DNA from: Kaistia geumhonensis
GTDB lineage: Bacteria > Pseudomonadota > Alphaproteobacteria > Rhizobiales > Kaistiaceae
Assembly (NCBI RefSeq): GCF_030815145.1
Contig: NZ_JAUSWJ010000001.1
Location: forward strand, 3,364,001 to 3,428,000
Length of the DNA stretch: 64,000 nt
Direction of reading: 5' to 3'
Shown here: positions 24,002 through 33,546 of the stretch, one piece after another
Layout of the letters: each line of letters opens with the position of its first letter
Numbering within the stretch: position 1 is the stretch's first letter
Made by a program: the position numbers and the translations under genes
Notes under the pieces: generated by a model
The model's database searches: none
Told to the model about the DNA's origin: nothing
What the model saw: the letters and a program-made list of their open reading frames with translations, nothing else

Positions 24002-25003
24002 TCAGGTTACCAGTTCGGCGATGCCGCCCGACTCCAGTTCCCGGCCGCTGAGGACGATTTCCGCCGCCTTCAGTCCGCCTGCCTGCAGGCGGACGATCGG
24101 TTCGTGGCCCAGCCGGTTGAGCAGAATCCCCATGTGACCGGCCGCCGGGGCGGCGGACGGCGCGATCCGGATCGCGAGCGCGCTTGCCGCCTTGCGGTCG
24201 ACATCACCCCAGAACTGGGTGACGAGCGCCCCCGGGGCCCGCGCGGCGATCGCCGAAAGGTCCGCGGCGCCGAGCGGAGCGCCGTCCGGCGTCAGCGCGA
24301 GGACGACCGCATGCCACGGGCCGGCGCCGAGCGCTTCCGGGGTGAGGAAGAGCGTTGCGCGCGCGCCGGCATGGTCCAGCCCCTCGAGCAGATGGGGCGC
24401 GAAGGGATTGTCGCAGAGGACGGCCACCGCGCATCCTGGGACGTCCAAACCGGCCTCGGACAGTTGCAGGACGCAGAGCGGGCCGAGAAACGGAAAAACG
24501 GCGACATCCGGATGCCGCTCGTTCACGGCGACGATGCGGATTCCACGGTCGCGGCAGGCATTCCGATCGATGTCGCCGTCGCGAAATTCCCACGCCTCGA
24601 ACATCAGAGCGATGACCGCGGACTTCGGCATCAGCCGGACATGCGTCGCGGTGATCGGCCGGATGCGGCCGGAATTCGTGAGGATGTCGCAGCGCCACAA
24701 GACCTCGTCGGGCACCCCGAAGGAGAAGGTTATCCGATCTTCGACGCCGGCGAGGCGCGCCAGGGCGCGCGTCGCCTCGATCGCCTCGCGAGCCGTGCCA
24801 TGACTTGCCGTGTCGCGAGCGCAGGCATTGACCTTTGCACCGGCGAGGGCGGCGATGACGGCCGTCGTGGCATAGGCGCCCGTAGCGGCTTCCGTCACCA
24901 CGGCACGCCCGCCGAGGTCGAGTTCCAGAATGCCGATCCGCCGCGACATGCTGTCGAGGAGTGCTTCCGGCCGGTCGTCATGCTCGGTGGCCTGAGAGGT
25001 CAT
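24002..25003 (-). CDS. Uncharacterised Rossmann-like protein of the amino-sugar operon
   Basis: 333 residues; I do not recognise the family. Residues about 30-65 (LGGRAVVTEAATGAYATTAVIAALAGAKVNACARD) look like a nucleotide-binding strand-loop-helix, followed by an ILTNSGRIRPIT segment and a second alpha/beta half with AVAVLCDNPFAPHLLEGL. The overall look is that of a two-domain NAD(P)-dependent enzyme or an AdoHcy-hydrolase/dehydrogenase-like fold, but no catalytic signature is certain. The ATG at 25003 has GGAG 11 nt upstream; a TTG at 25039 is possible. It is the last gene of the run from 29953, 42 bp after an aminotransferase gene, so it may act on the same nucleotide sugar. Confidence 0.6.
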   Translation of the reverse strand: MTSQATEHDDRPEALLDSMSRRIGILELDLGGRAVVTEAATGAYATTAVIAALAGAKVNACARDTASHGTAREAIEATRALARLAGVEDRITFSFGVPDEVLWRCDILTNSGRIRPITATHVRLMPKSAVIALMFEAWEFRDGDIDRNACRDRGIRIVAVNERHPDVAVFPFLGPLCVLQLSEAGLDVPGCAVAVLCDNPFAPHLLEGLDHAGARATLFLTPEALGAGPWHAVVLALTPDGAPLGAADLSAIAARAPGALVTQFWGDVDRKAASALAIRIAPSAAPAAGHMGILLNRLGHEPIVRLQAGGLKAAEIVLSGRELESGGIAELVT

Positions 25004-25045
25004 GGCGCTGCCGTCTCCGCATGCGTTGCCTGGCGGCAATGGGTG

Positions 25046-26275
25046 TCAGTTCGGCGCCCGGGCCCAATCCGGGTCGGCCGATGGTGGGCGCCGCTCGCCG
25101 AGCGGCTGGCGTGCCGGCGCCGGCCGCGACCGGGGAGCGGCGGCGAGCGCTTCGCAGAGCGTCTCGATCACCCGCAACTGGTCGGCCTCGGTCAGCTGAG
25201 GATAGAGCGGCAGGATGATGGAATGATCGCGGGCCATCTCGGAGCGCCGCAGCGAATGGCGTTGCGGCTGCGCGGCGTAGGCCGGCTCCATATGGGCGCA
25301 CATGATGCCGCGGCGGGTCGCGATGCCCTTGTCGAGCATATGTTGCATGACCGCACGCTGATCGATCTCGGGTGCGAGGGACACGCAATAGCTCTGCCAG
25401 TTCGACAGGGCCCATTCGGGTTCGACAGGCGGCTTCAAGCCCTCGATCCGGGAGAGCGCCGCCTGGTAGAGTTCGGCGCGGCGGCGCCGCTTTCCGATGA
25501 TGCCGGGCAGCCGCTTCAGCTGCTCCCGCCCGATCGCCGCCTGGACGTCCGTCATCCGGTAGTTGAAGCCCGGCACGGGATAGGTCTCGACGACCACCTG
25601 CGCGCTGCCATGTCGCGCGCGGTCGGAGATCGACATGCCGTGCTGGCGCCAGAGCCGGAACTTCGCGTCCCACTCGCCGCGGCGTGTCGTCAGCATGCCG
25701 CCGTCGCCCACGGTGACCACCTTGCGGGGGTGGAACGAGAAGCAGACGATGTCGCCCAGCGGCCTGCCGATCGGCGTCCATGACCCGTCGACGCGGATCT
25801 CGGATCCGATGGCGCAGGCTGCGTCCTCGATGACCGGCAGGCCCCTGCGCCGCGCGACCCGCATGATGGCGGCCATGTCGCACGGCATGCCCATCTGGTG
25901 GACGCAGAGGATCGCCTTTGTCCGCGCCGTGATCGCCTTGCCGATCAGAGCTGGATCGATATTGAAGCCGTCCTGCTCGATGTCGACGAAGACGGGCGTC
26001 GCCCCGCACTGGAGGACGGCGTTGGCGGTTGCGATGAAGCTGTGGCTGACGGTGATCACCTCGTCGCCGGGGCCGACATCAAGTGCGAGCAGCGCGAGAT
26101 GCAGGGCCACGGTGCAGTTGGCCACCGCGCAGGCGAAGTCGGCGCCGACGAGCGCCGCGAACTCCTCCTCGAAGGCCTCGACCTGCGGGCCCTGGGTCAG
26201 CCATCCCGAGAGGACCACCCGGCTGGCGGCCTCGGCCTCCTCCGGCCCGAGCAGCGGCTTTGCGATCGGGATCAC
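25046..26275 (-). CDS. DegT/DnrJ/EryC1/StrS family aminotransferase
   Basis: 409 residues. The sugar-aminotransferase pattern is complete: IPIAKPLLGPEEAEAASRVVLSGWLTQGPQVEAFEEEFA, PGDEVITVSHSFIATANAVL, PVIEDAACAIGS and the PLP-binding Lys in FSFHPRKVVTVGDGG. It converts a keto-sugar nucleotide to an amino sugar. About 35 residues of Pro/Arg-rich tail follow the usual end. The GTG at 26275 has AGGAG 8 nt upstream and overlaps the epimerase stop (GTGA). This is the second DegT enzyme in the operon, so two amino groups or two sugars may be made. Confidence 0.9.
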   Translation of the reverse strand: MIPIAKPLLGPEEAEAASRVVLSGWLTQGPQVEAFEEEFAALVGADFACAVANCTVALHLALLALDVGPGDEVITVSHSFIATANAVLQCGATPVFVDIEQDGFNIDPALIGKAITARTKAILCVHQMGMPCDMAAIMRVARRRGLPVIEDAACAIGSEIRVDGSWTPIGRPLGDIVCFSFHPRKVVTVGDGGMLTTRRGEWDAKFRLWRQHGMSISDRARHGSAQVVVETYPVPGFNYRMTDVQAAIGREQLKRLPGIIGKRRRRAELYQAALSRIEGLKPPVEPEWALSNWQSYCVSLAPEIDQRAVMQHMLDKGIATRRGIMCAHMEPAYAAQPQRHSLRRSEMARDHSIILPLYPQLTEADQLRVIETLCEALAAAPRSRPAPARQPLGERRPPSADPDWARAPN

Positions 26276-27258
26276 GATGCCATCTCCTGCATGATCTTCG
26301 TCTCCTTGGCGGTGCGCCACCACTCCACGAGTTCGCGGATGCCTTCGGAGAGGTTCACCGTCGTTCTGAAGCCGATCCTCTCCTCTGCGGCGCGGGTCGA
26401 GGCGAGGCGGCGCGGTACCGGATTGATCGCGCGCTCGCCCTGATGCTCGGGGATGAGTTCGGGTTTCTCCATGACCGCGGCGAAGATCCCGGCGAGGCCG
26501 AGAAGCGATGTTTCCGTTCCGCTGCCGACATTGAACACCCGGTCGGAGACCGGGGCGGTCGCGGCCAGGATGTTGGCCCGTGCGACGTCCGTCACGTGAA
26601 CGAGATCCATCGTCTGGAGGCCGTTGCCGAAGATCAGCGGCGGCTTGCCGGCCTCGATCCGCTCCATCCACCGGACCATGACCTCGGTGTAACGGCCATG
26701 GATGTCCATGCGCGGCCCGTAGACGTTGAAGTAGCGGAGCGCGACATAGTCGAGGCCGTACATGTCATTGAAAGAGCGAAGCAAACCCTCGCCGAAGGAC
26801 TTGGCGGCGCCGTAGAGGGTCCTGTTGGCGTAGGGATGGTCCTCTTCCGTGGTCGGGAAGTTCTGGGCCATGCCGTAGATCGAGGCCGAGGAGGCCATCA
26901 CGACCTTGCGCACCTTGTGCTCGACGGCGAGGCGGAGCAGCCGGTATGTGGCATCGACCATCACCGACATGGCCTCGTCCGGTTCCGCGGCGCAGTGGGT
27001 TATGCGCAGCGCCGCCTGATGGAAGATGACGTCCGTGCCCGACACCAGCCGATCCATCAGCTCGGCGTCCCGGATGTCGCCCTCGACGAGTTCGACCCGG
27101 CCCGAAGCGAGGGCGGAGCCGAGATTGGCGCGATTGCCCCGCACCATGTTGTCGACGACGACGAGCCGGCGGGCACCGAGCTCAACGAGGTGGTCGACGA
27201 TGTGGGAGCCGATGAAGCCCGCCCCTCCCGTCACGAGGATCTGTTTGCCGAACAGCAT
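26272..27258 (-). CDS. NAD-dependent epimerase/dehydratase (extended SDR)
   Basis: 328 residues. Features include the NAD-binding TGGAGFIGSHIVDHL, DIRDAELMDRLVSGTDVIFHQAA, SSASIYG and the catalytic LYGAAK (YxxxK), then ALRYFNVYGPRMD. It resembles UDP-glucose/GlcNAc 4-epimerases and related dehydratases of surface-polysaccharide loci. AAGGAG precedes the ATG at 27258; an ATG at 27276 adds six residues. It lies between two aminotransferases and probably makes the keto or epimerised nucleotide sugar they use. Confidence 0.88.
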   Translation of the reverse strand: MLFGKQILVTGGAGFIGSHIVDHLVELGARRLVVVDNMVRGNRANLGSALASGRVELVEGDIRDAELMDRLVSGTDVIFHQAALRITHCAAEPDEAMSVMVDATYRLLRLAVEHKVRKVVMASSASIYGMAQNFPTTEEDHPYANRTLYGAAKSFGEGLLRSFNDMYGLDYVALRYFNVYGPRMDIHGRYTEVMVRWMERIEAGKPPLIFGNGLQTMDLVHVTDVARANILAATAPVSDRVFNVGSGTETSLLGLAGIFAAVMEKPELIPEHQGERAINPVPRRLASTRAAEERIGFRTTVNLSEGIRELVEWWRTAKETKIMQEMAS

Positions 27259-27276
27259 TGCCGTCTCCTTCGCCAT

Positions 27277-28392
27277 TCAGGCGGTCCTTGCCAGCCGTTC
27301 GGCCGTCAGCGTGGTAAGCGCGGTGATCACCGCGTCGACATCGTCCGAGGGGAGTTCCGGATAGAGCGGGAGCGACAGCGTCTCGCGCGCAAGCGCTTCC
27401 GATTGCGGCAGGTCGCCCGCGCCGTATCCGAGCCAGCGATAGGCCGGCTGCAGATGGACCGGGCAGGGATAGTGGATGCCCGTCGCGATGCCCGCCTCGT
27501 CCAGCCCTGCACGGATGGCATCGCGGTCGGGGACGCGGATCGCATAGACGTGGCAGGCGTGGTCCATCCCGATCGGCCCCGACGGCACGGACACGCGTGA
27601 CGACAGCGCGCGCCCATAGCCATTGGCGATTCTGCGCCGGGCACCGTTCCACTCGTCGAGCCGCGGCAGCTTGACGCCGAGGATCGCCCCCTGGATTGCG
27701 TCCATGCGGAAGTTGAAGCCCTGCCGGACGTGATTGTACTTGCCTTCCTGGCCCCAGTCGCGCAGCGAGCGGACCGCGGCGGCGATGTCGGCGCGGTTGG
27801 TCGTGATCGCGCCGCCTTCGCCGCAGGCGCCGAGATTCTTGCCGGGGTAGAAGCTGAAGCAGCCGATGTCGCCGAAGGCGCCGGCCCGGACTCCGGCCCG
27901 CTCGGCGCCGTGCGCCTGCGCCGCGTCCTCGATGACGACGAGGCCGAACCGCTGCGCGAGCGCGGTGATTGCGGCCATGTCGGCGAGGCGCCCGTGCAGG
28001 TGGACGGGCATGATCGCTTTGGTTCGACTGGTGACCTTCGCGGCAATCAGATCGGGCCGCATCGTCCATGTCACGGGATCGATGTCGACGAAGACCGGCG
28101 TGGCGCCCGCATTGACGATCGCGGCCGTCGTCGCGACGAAGGTGGCGGAGACCGTGATGACTTCGTCGCCGGGGCCGATTCCGGCCGCGAGCAGGGCGAG
28201 GTGGATCGCCGAGGTGCCGGAATTGACGGCGACGGCAAAGGACGTCCCGCAATATCGCGCGAAGTCGGCTTCGAACCGTTCGACCGGCTCGCCGAGAACG
28301 AAGGTTCCGGCGCGCATGGTCGATATCACGGCTCGTTCCAGATCGGGGCCGATGGCCCGGTACTGGGCGCGGAGATCGAGGAAAGGGGTCAT
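27277..28392 (-). CDS. DegT/DnrJ/EryC1/StrS family aminotransferase (WlbC/WbpE-like)
   Basis: 371 residues. It begins MTPFLDLRAQYRAIGPDLERAV and has GTSFAVAVNSGTSAIHLAL, VIEDAAQAHGA and the PLP Lys in FSFYPGKNLGACGEGGAI. This is the close form of C-3 sugar aminotransferases such as WlbC/WbpE. The start overlaps the oxidoreductase stop (ATGA) with GAGGAA upstream. Its direct linkage to a Gfo/Idh dehydrogenase and a left-handed beta-helix acetyltransferase makes the WlbA-WlbB-WlbC type route to a 3-acetamido sugar likely. Confidence 0.9.
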   Translation of the reverse strand: MTPFLDLRAQYRAIGPDLERAVISTMRAGTFVLGEPVERFEADFARYCGTSFAVAVNSGTSAIHLALLAAGIGPGDEVITVSATFVATTAAIVNAGATPVFVDIDPVTWTMRPDLIAAKVTSRTKAIMPVHLHGRLADMAAITALAQRFGLVVIEDAAQAHGAERAGVRAGAFGDIGCFSFYPGKNLGACGEGGAITTNRADIAAAVRSLRDWGQEGKYNHVRQGFNFRMDAIQGAILGVKLPRLDEWNGARRRIANGYGRALSSRVSVPSGPIGMDHACHVYAIRVPDRDAIRAGLDEAGIATGIHYPCPVHLQPAYRWLGYGAGDLPQSEALARETLSLPLYPELPSDDVDAVITALTTLTAERLARTA

Positions 28393-29417
28393 GATGCCTT
28401 CCTCAAGGTCCCGAGTTCCACAGGGTGGCCGCGCAGCGTGGCGGAACGGCTGGCGGCCGTCAGCATCTCGACCACGCGCAGCCCGCTTTCCCCGCCCGAT
28501 GGCGCCGGGGTCCCATGGTTCATCGCGGCGACGAAATGTTCGATCTCGGTGACCAGCGCTTCCTTGGCCGGGATCGCGGGTGCCCACATCTCGCCGGTCC
28601 GGTAGGATATCCGCTGCTCTCGGATGTCTCCTTCCTGAGCCGCCAGGTCGACGCCGCGGTCATAGACCTTGACCTTCTCGCTGTTCTGCATGTCGTCATA
28701 GATGATCATGCGCTGGCGCCCGCCGATCATCGTCTGCCGGATCTTGACCGGCGACATCCAGCTGACGTTCAGATGTGCCATCGCGCCGTCCTCGTAGAAG
28801 ACTGACAGGTGGGCCATCGTGTCCGGGCGATCGGGCAGGAAAGCCGCGGCGCTGGCCGAGATCGCGACCGGACGCGACGGCATCAGGAAGTCGAGGATCG
28901 CGAAGTCGTGGACGGCGAGGTCCCAGATCACCGAGACGTCGTTCCGGAGAATGCCGAGATTGACGCGCGTCGAGTCGTAGCAATAGAGATCGCCGATCTT
29001 TCCGCTCGCGATCATCTCGCCGATCGTCATGATGGCGCCCGTATAGACAAAGGTGTGGTCCACCATGAGCACGAGCGAGCGTCGCCGTGCCTCGTCGACC
29101 AGCCGCTGCGCCTTCATCGGGCTGTCGGTCATCGGCTTCTCGACCAGCACATGCTTGCCGGCCTGCAACGCCGCGAGCGCCATCTCGAAATGCGTGTGGA
29201 CGGGTGTGGCGATGACCACGGCCTCGACGGCGCTCGAGGCGATCAACGCCCTCCAGTCGGCGAGTAGTTCGGTGCCAGAGTGTCTGCGTCCGGCTCGTGC
29301 CAGCGCGGCCGGCGAGGCGTCGGCCACCGCGCAGAGCGTCGCCCCTTCGACCTCGCTGATGGCGCGCGCGAGATTGGGTCCCCAGTATCCGTAGCCGATG
29401 ACGCCGATGCCGGTCAT
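28389..29417 (-). CDS. Gfo/Idh/MocA family oxidoreductase (WlbA-like)
   Basis: 342 residues. The N-terminal Rossmann motif is GIGVIGYGYWGPNLARA, followed by HVLVEKPM with the conserved Lys of the family and a catalytic-region WDLAVHDFAILDF His/Asp segment. It probably oxidises the C-3 hydroxyl of a nucleotide sugar to supply the keto substrate for the adjacent DegT enzyme. The ATG at 29417 overlaps the acetyltransferase stop (ATGA), and AGGAG lies upstream. Confidence 0.9.
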   Translation of the reverse strand: MTGIGVIGYGYWGPNLARAISEVEGATLCAVADASPAALARAGRRHSGTELLADWRALIASSAVEAVVIATPVHTHFEMALAALQAGKHVLVEKPMTDSPMKAQRLVDEARRRSLVLMVDHTFVYTGAIMTIGEMIASGKIGDLYCYDSTRVNLGILRNDVSVIWDLAVHDFAILDFLMPSRPVAISASAAAFLPDRPDTMAHLSVFYEDGAMAHLNVSWMSPVKIRQTMIGGRQRMIIYDDMQNSEKVKVYDRGVDLAAQEGDIREQRISYRTGEMWAPAIPAKEALVTEIEHFVAAMNHGTPAPSGGESGLRVVEMLTAASRSATLRGHPVELGTLRKAS

Positions 29418-29953
29418 GACGCGACTCCTGCGACGGCGGCGGCCGAGGCGCGGAGCCGGTTGGGGTGCCGCCCGGAGGCGGCCGGATGCCTCACATCGCC
29501 GATCACCCTGGCGGGGACGCCGGCGACGACCGCATAGTCCGGCACGTCGCGTGTGACGACCGCGCCCGCGCCGACCAGCGCGCCGATCCCGATTGTCACG
29601 CCGCAGACGATCGTCGCGTTCGAGCCGATGGAGGCGCCGCGTCGAACGAGTGTCGGCGTGCATTCCCAATCGCCGTCGCGCTGGAGCGTGCCATCATCAT
29701 TCGTCGCGCGCGGATAGAGGCCGTTGGTGAACATCACGCCATGCGCGACCATCACGTCGTCCTCGATCGTGACCCCTTCACATACGAAGGAGTGCGACGA
29801 GATCTTGCAGCGGCGGCCGATCGTGCTGCCCTTCTGGATCTCGACGAAGGGGCCGATTCGGGTGCCGGCGCCGATCTCGCATCCATAGATATTAACGAGA
29901 TCAGGGTAGAGAACGACGACGTCTTCCGAAATAATGCTCGAATTGATCGGCAT
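29414..29953 (-). CDS. Left-handed beta-helix N-acetyltransferase (WlbB/WbpD-like)
   Basis: 179 residues made of hexapeptide repeats (IGAGTRIGPFVEIQKGSTIGRRCKISSHSFVCEGVTIEDDVMVAHGVMFTN..ASIGSNATIVCGVTIGIGALVGAGAVVTRDVPD), forming an LbetaH trimer that would acetylate an amino sugar. The His in VMVAHG is a catalytic candidate. I chose the ATG at 29953, which has GGAG 9 nt upstream, over the ATG at 29968. It is the first gene of the run that reads on to 24002. The C-terminal about 30 residues are not repeat-like. Confidence 0.87.
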   Translation of the reverse strand: MPINSSIISEDVVVLYPDLVNIYGCEIGAGTRIGPFVEIQKGSTIGRRCKISSHSFVCEGVTIEDDVMVAHGVMFTNGLYPRATNDDGTLQRDGDWECTPTLVRRGASIGSNATIVCGVTIGIGALVGAGAVVTRDVPDYAVVAGVPARVIGDVRHPAASGRHPNRLRASAAAVAGVAS

Positions 29954-30110
29954 ATAAATCCGCTCCATTTGGGATTTTACTGCGAATTATTCAGGATTTA
30001 TACAGACTATCCGCTATCAGTGGATTTTGGAGCCGATGAAAAAGGACGCTGCCCGTTGGTGTTGTCCCTCTAATCCCTTTGGCTTAGGGAATGATCTTTC
30101 GTAGCCGCCC
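29954..30110 (-). promoter_or_regulatory. AT-rich promoter region of the amino-sugar operon
   Basis: The 150 bp upstream of 29953 are much richer in A/T than the surroundings, with a TATAAAT-like element on the minus strand near 30000. This is the natural promoter site between the flippase gene stop (30164) and the acetyltransferase. I cannot assign a trustworthy -35 box. Confidence 0.4.
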
Positions 30111-30163
30111 GGTCCTTCGTCCGCCGCGAACGCCGCCCACACGGGTCTGCCGAGACGCCGGCG

Positions 30164-31630
30164 CTATTCGGCCGGCACGCGGGCTCGCGCGAAACGGTCA
30201 AGCAGAAGGCGGAAGCTTCCGACGAGTTCTCCCTTCACGGCGTGTTCGATGCTGAGGAGCGTCGCCAGCCATCCGGCGGCTCCGCCCGCGACGGCGAGGA
30301 CAGTCATCAGTCCGTCCAGCGCAAAGCCCTGGCCAGACAGCACCACGACGAAGCTGGGCGGCAGCGCGGTCCCGAGAGCCAGAACGATGCTTGGCCGCAG
30401 CGCACGCCAGAGCTGACGCCAGGTCAGGGAGATGGCGGGACGGATAAAGGCGTAGGCGACGGCCATCTGCAGCGGAGCGACGATCAGCAGGCTGGCCGCG
30501 ACGGCCTCCAGGCTGATGAATGCCGCGCCGATGACGAGGATGAACGACGGCGGCAGGCTGATGAGGCTCGCGAGCAGGGCATCACGGATGCGTTCGGCGG
30601 CGACCAGCACGGGAAAGGTCAGGAAGGCAGGCGCGAGCGCGAGATTGGCGAGTGCGACGACCCGCACCAGCGGAGCGGCCGCCATCCATTGCGGCCCCAG
30701 CAGGACGTGGACGACCGGATCGGCCAGCAGGGCCAGCATCACCAATGCGGGCCAGTGCACCGCCGTCGTCAGGCTCACCCCGCGGAGATAGCCCTCCTTG
30801 AGATTTCCGCCGGCGCGGACATGGGCCGAGAGCGCCGGAAGCACCACCGGTTGCAGCGCGGAGACCAGCATGCGATCCGGCAGCTGGCTGATCGTCAGGG
30901 CGCGCGAATAAAGGCCCACCGCATCGAAGCCCAGGATCTTGCCGAACATCAGCCGCGGCAGGAGGTCATAGGCCATGTTGAGGATGGTGATCAGCGAGGA
31001 CCAGGTTCCGAAGGACAGAATCCGGCGCATGTGGCTCAGCGACGGAACGAAGATCGAGAGCTGCGGCCGCATCACGAGCGCGAGGACGGCCATCAGCGCG
31101 CTCGTGGCGACCGACCCCCAGACGAAGCTCATCGCGCCGTGATGGTTGAGGCCCAGCCAGATCGTGATGGCCGATCCCGCGATCGCCGAGGTAACATTGA
31201 TGATCGCGATCCGGCCGAAGGCGAGTTCGCGTTGCAGCAGAGCGATGATCGGGCCGCTGAACGGCGTGAGCACGAAGGCGAGCGATGACGCTGCAAGCAG
31301 CGGCGCAAGCTCGGGTGTTCCGTAGAAGGAGGCGACCGCGTCGGCGGACGCGAAGGTCAGGGTGGCGCAAAAGGACGAGAGAAGCAGCGTGAGCGTGAAG
31401 GCCGAGCGCACCAGTGCCCTGTCGATCTGTCGCTCCTGCACCAGATAGGTTCCGACGCCGAAGGTGCGGAAATTGTCGGCGAGCAGGATGACGGCATTGG
31501 CCGTCAGGAAAAGTCCCGTCTCGGCGGGTGTCAGCAGGCGAGCCATCACAGCCGTCGTCCCGATCAGCAGGACCTGCGACAGGTATTTCTCCACGACCGA
31601 GAAGACGAAGGATGATCGGATGCCGTTCAC
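30164..31630 (-). CDS. Polysaccharide flippase, Wzx/MATE-like (oligosaccharide translocase)
   Basis: 488 residues, strongly hydrophobic, with about 12-14 predicted helices. The N-terminus has YLSQVLLIGTTAVMARLLTPAETGLFLTANAV, typical of the polysaccharide synthesis/flippase superfamily, then YSRALTISQLPDRMLVSALQPVVLPALS. It would flip the lipid-linked repeat unit to the periplasmic face for polymerisation. The GTG at 31630 overlaps the glycosyltransferase stop (GTGA), with GGAG upstream. It is the last gene of the WecG-to-Wzx transcription unit. Confidence 0.9.
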   Translation of the reverse strand: MNGIRSSFVFSVVEKYLSQVLLIGTTAVMARLLTPAETGLFLTANAVILLADNFRTFGVGTYLVQERQIDRALVRSAFTLTLLLSSFCATLTFASADAVASFYGTPELAPLLAASSLAFVLTPFSGPIIALLQRELAFGRIAIINVTSAIAGSAITIWLGLNHHGAMSFVWGSVATSALMAVLALVMRPQLSIFVPSLSHMRRILSFGTWSSLITILNMAYDLLPRLMFGKILGFDAVGLYSRALTISQLPDRMLVSALQPVVLPALSAHVRAGGNLKEGYLRGVSLTTAVHWPALVMLALLADPVVHVLLGPQWMAAAPLVRVVALANLALAPAFLTFPVLVAAERIRDALLASLISLPPSFILVIGAAFISLEAVAASLLIVAPLQMAVAYAFIRPAISLTWRQLWRALRPSIVLALGTALPPSFVVVLSGQGFALDGLMTVLAVAGGAAGWLATLLSIEHAVKGELVGSFRLLLDRFARARVPAE

Positions 31631-33546
31631 GGCGGCACTCCGACGACTCGCACTGCTATAAACTGGATGGCGCGTGTCCGGACCTGCGCCTTGCGCGCCC
31701 GTCCGCTCCGTACGCGCTCCACCAGACGGGCGAGGGTGGCTCGCGCAGGCGCCTGGCGGCCGCCGAGAGCCGCGCGCGCCAGGTTTCGCGCAAGGTGGCT
31801 GAAATAGCGGAACTCGGGCGCCGGCGGCACGGTCGGCCTCGCGTCCTCGAAGGCGGCCGCCGCCACGATGCGGTCCACGCCTGCATAGAGCTGCGACCGC
31901 AGCCGCTGAATCGGCGGCGACACGCTGCCGCGCAGCCTTACGGGTGGCTGTCCTGGCGGTGACGTCGCATCGTCGCCTCGGCCGAGGCTGTCGGCCAGCG
32001 CCGCCTGACCGCAGCGGCGCAGCGTATCGCAGACCCAGCGCAGCCACTCGCCATCCGAGCGAACCGCCACCATGTGGACGCTCTGGCGGTTTCGCGCCGC
32101 GATCTGCAATCTGCGCTGTCGTGGCCAGAGACGGTCCACCAGGGCGCGTACCCTGTTGAACTCGGCATGTGACAGGGTGGAGTAGCTGTCGAGAAGGCGC
32201 GCGGCTTCGTCCAGTCTTCCGGCGCAGACCAGCGACAGCAGGTAATACGCCCAGTCGACGGGATCGGGATCGGCCGCGCCATAGGCGCCGGTCGTGACAT
32301 CGACCAGCGCGCCGAACAGGACGCAAGCCTCGACGGCATTGCCTTCCCGAAGCGCGCAGAGTCCGAGCCCGAACTTCGCCTCGGGCATGTAGGAGACGTA
32401 GTCGAGGCAGCGCGCATAGGCCTCGTGTGCCGGACCGATGCGCCCGTGCTTCAGATTGGCTGCCGCCTTCTCGAGCAGAACCCGGTCGAATCCCCCGGCG
32501 GCGACAGGCGCGCTGGCGCGCCCCTCGTCGCGCCGCGCGCGCACGAGATCGCCGAAGGGGCCGTTCTGGATGATGATCTCGTCGGCCGGCAGGCCTTGGC
32601 GAAGCGTGAACCACTGATGGATCTGCGGCCGATGCGCCAGAGTGTGGCGGGAGTGGACGAGGTCGTATCCGGCCTTCGTGATGCGCCGCATTTCGTCCGG
32701 CCGTGCGAAGAGATGGTCGAGCTTGTCGATGACGTCGCGGTGGTCTGCGAAGACGCAGTTCTCCATGTCGCGGAAGCCTGCCGCTTCGAGGCCGGCGGTG
32801 CGCTCCGTGACGAGCAGGGCCATCGAGGCGGGAATCTCGAAGTGCTTGCGGACGACCTCACCGCCGACCGTTCCGCAGGTCGGCGCGGCAAAGGAGGCGT
32901 TGAGCGCGCGCGCATAGCGTTCGCCGGAAAGCAGACGCGATGCCGCCTTGCTTTCATAGGCATAAGAGGGCGAGACCAAGCAGGGAAAGCACTGGATGAT
33001 CGCGGGAAAGACGCTCTGGCGCCAAGGATAGAGCCCGTAGGACTGCCCCGTCAGCGCAACCGGAACGGACTTCTCCTGCCCGTAGTCATGGAAGATGTCG
33101 GGATCGACGGCATTGGGCCAGACGAAGGTGTTGGCGGCGATGGTCGGCGTATAGGCGGGCATCAGGGTGCTGATCGAGAAGAAGGTCTCCACCCCCCAAT
33201 GGTCCATGTCCGAGAGAAACCCCGAGCGTCGGTCGCACCACGGGTCCCCGTTGTGCAGGCCGAGCTTCGGGATCCCCGGATGACGATGTGTGTTGGCGAT
33301 GCTGATGCGGCGCGACCCATGGGAGCGGTAGCCGCTCTCGAACAGGGTGAGATCGGGCCGGAGCCTGTCACACACCTCGTCATAGTCGCAGTCGCTGTTC
33401 ACGACCGTGACCTCGAAGTGGTGCGCGAGGCACTTCACATGCTGCTGCATGTGGAGCAGCAAATAGTTCGCTGCTCCGGCATTGGGCTGGTGGTCCCACT
33501 GGAAGAAGGCCAGCCGGGGCTTTCGGCCCATGATCGCGTCGCTCAT
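31627..33546 (-). CDS. CgeB-like glycosyltransferase with C-terminal TPR-like region
   Basis: 639 residues. Residues about 10-340 look like a CgeB/Glyco_trans_1_2 protein: an N-terminal alpha/beta half ([27 protein letters not shown]), then [34 protein letters not shown] and a closing [18 protein letters not shown]. Residues about 360-560 are helical and carry TPR-like packing ([52 protein letters not shown]). The final about 100 residues are Arg-rich. It probably adds one sugar of the repeat unit. No strong ribosome-binding site is seen; it overlaps the preceding stop (ATGA). Confidence 0.78.
   Translation of the reverse strand: MSDAIMGRKPRLAFFQWDHQPNAGAANYLLLHMQQHVKCLAHHFEVTVVNSDCDYDEVCDRLRPDLTLFESGYRSHGSRRISIANTHRHPGIPKLGLHNGDPWCDRRSGFLSDMDHWGVETFFSISTLMPAYTPTIAANTFVWPNAVDPDIFHDYGQEKSVPVALTGQSYGLYPWRQSVFPAIIQCFPCLVSPSYAYESKAASRLLSGERYARALNASFAAPTCGTVGGEVVRKHFEIPASMALLVTERTAGLEAAGFRDMENCVFADHRDVIDKLDHLFARPDEMRRITKAGYDLVHSRHTLAHRPQIHQWFTLRQGLPADEIIIQNGPFGDLVRARRDEGRASAPVAAGGFDRVLLEKAAANLKHGRIGPAHEAYARCLDYVSYMPEAKFGLGLCALREGNAVEACVLFGALVDVTTGAYGAADPDPVDWAYYLLSLVCAGRLDEAARLLDSYSTLSHAEFNRVRALVDRLWPRQRRLQIAARNRQSVHMVAVRSDGEWLRWVCDTLRRCGQAALADSLGRGDDATSPPGQPPVRLRGSVSPPIQRLRSQLYAGVDRIVAAAAFEDARPTVPPAPEFRYFSHLARNLARAALGGRQAPARATLARLVERVRSGRARKAQVRTRAIQFIAVRVVGVPP

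Noticed and set aside
22862..30025. Shared 11-mer CTATCAGTGGA near 22866 and near 30014 considered as a common operator
   Set aside because: One copy lies inside the start of a coding sequence and there is no further match; probably chance.
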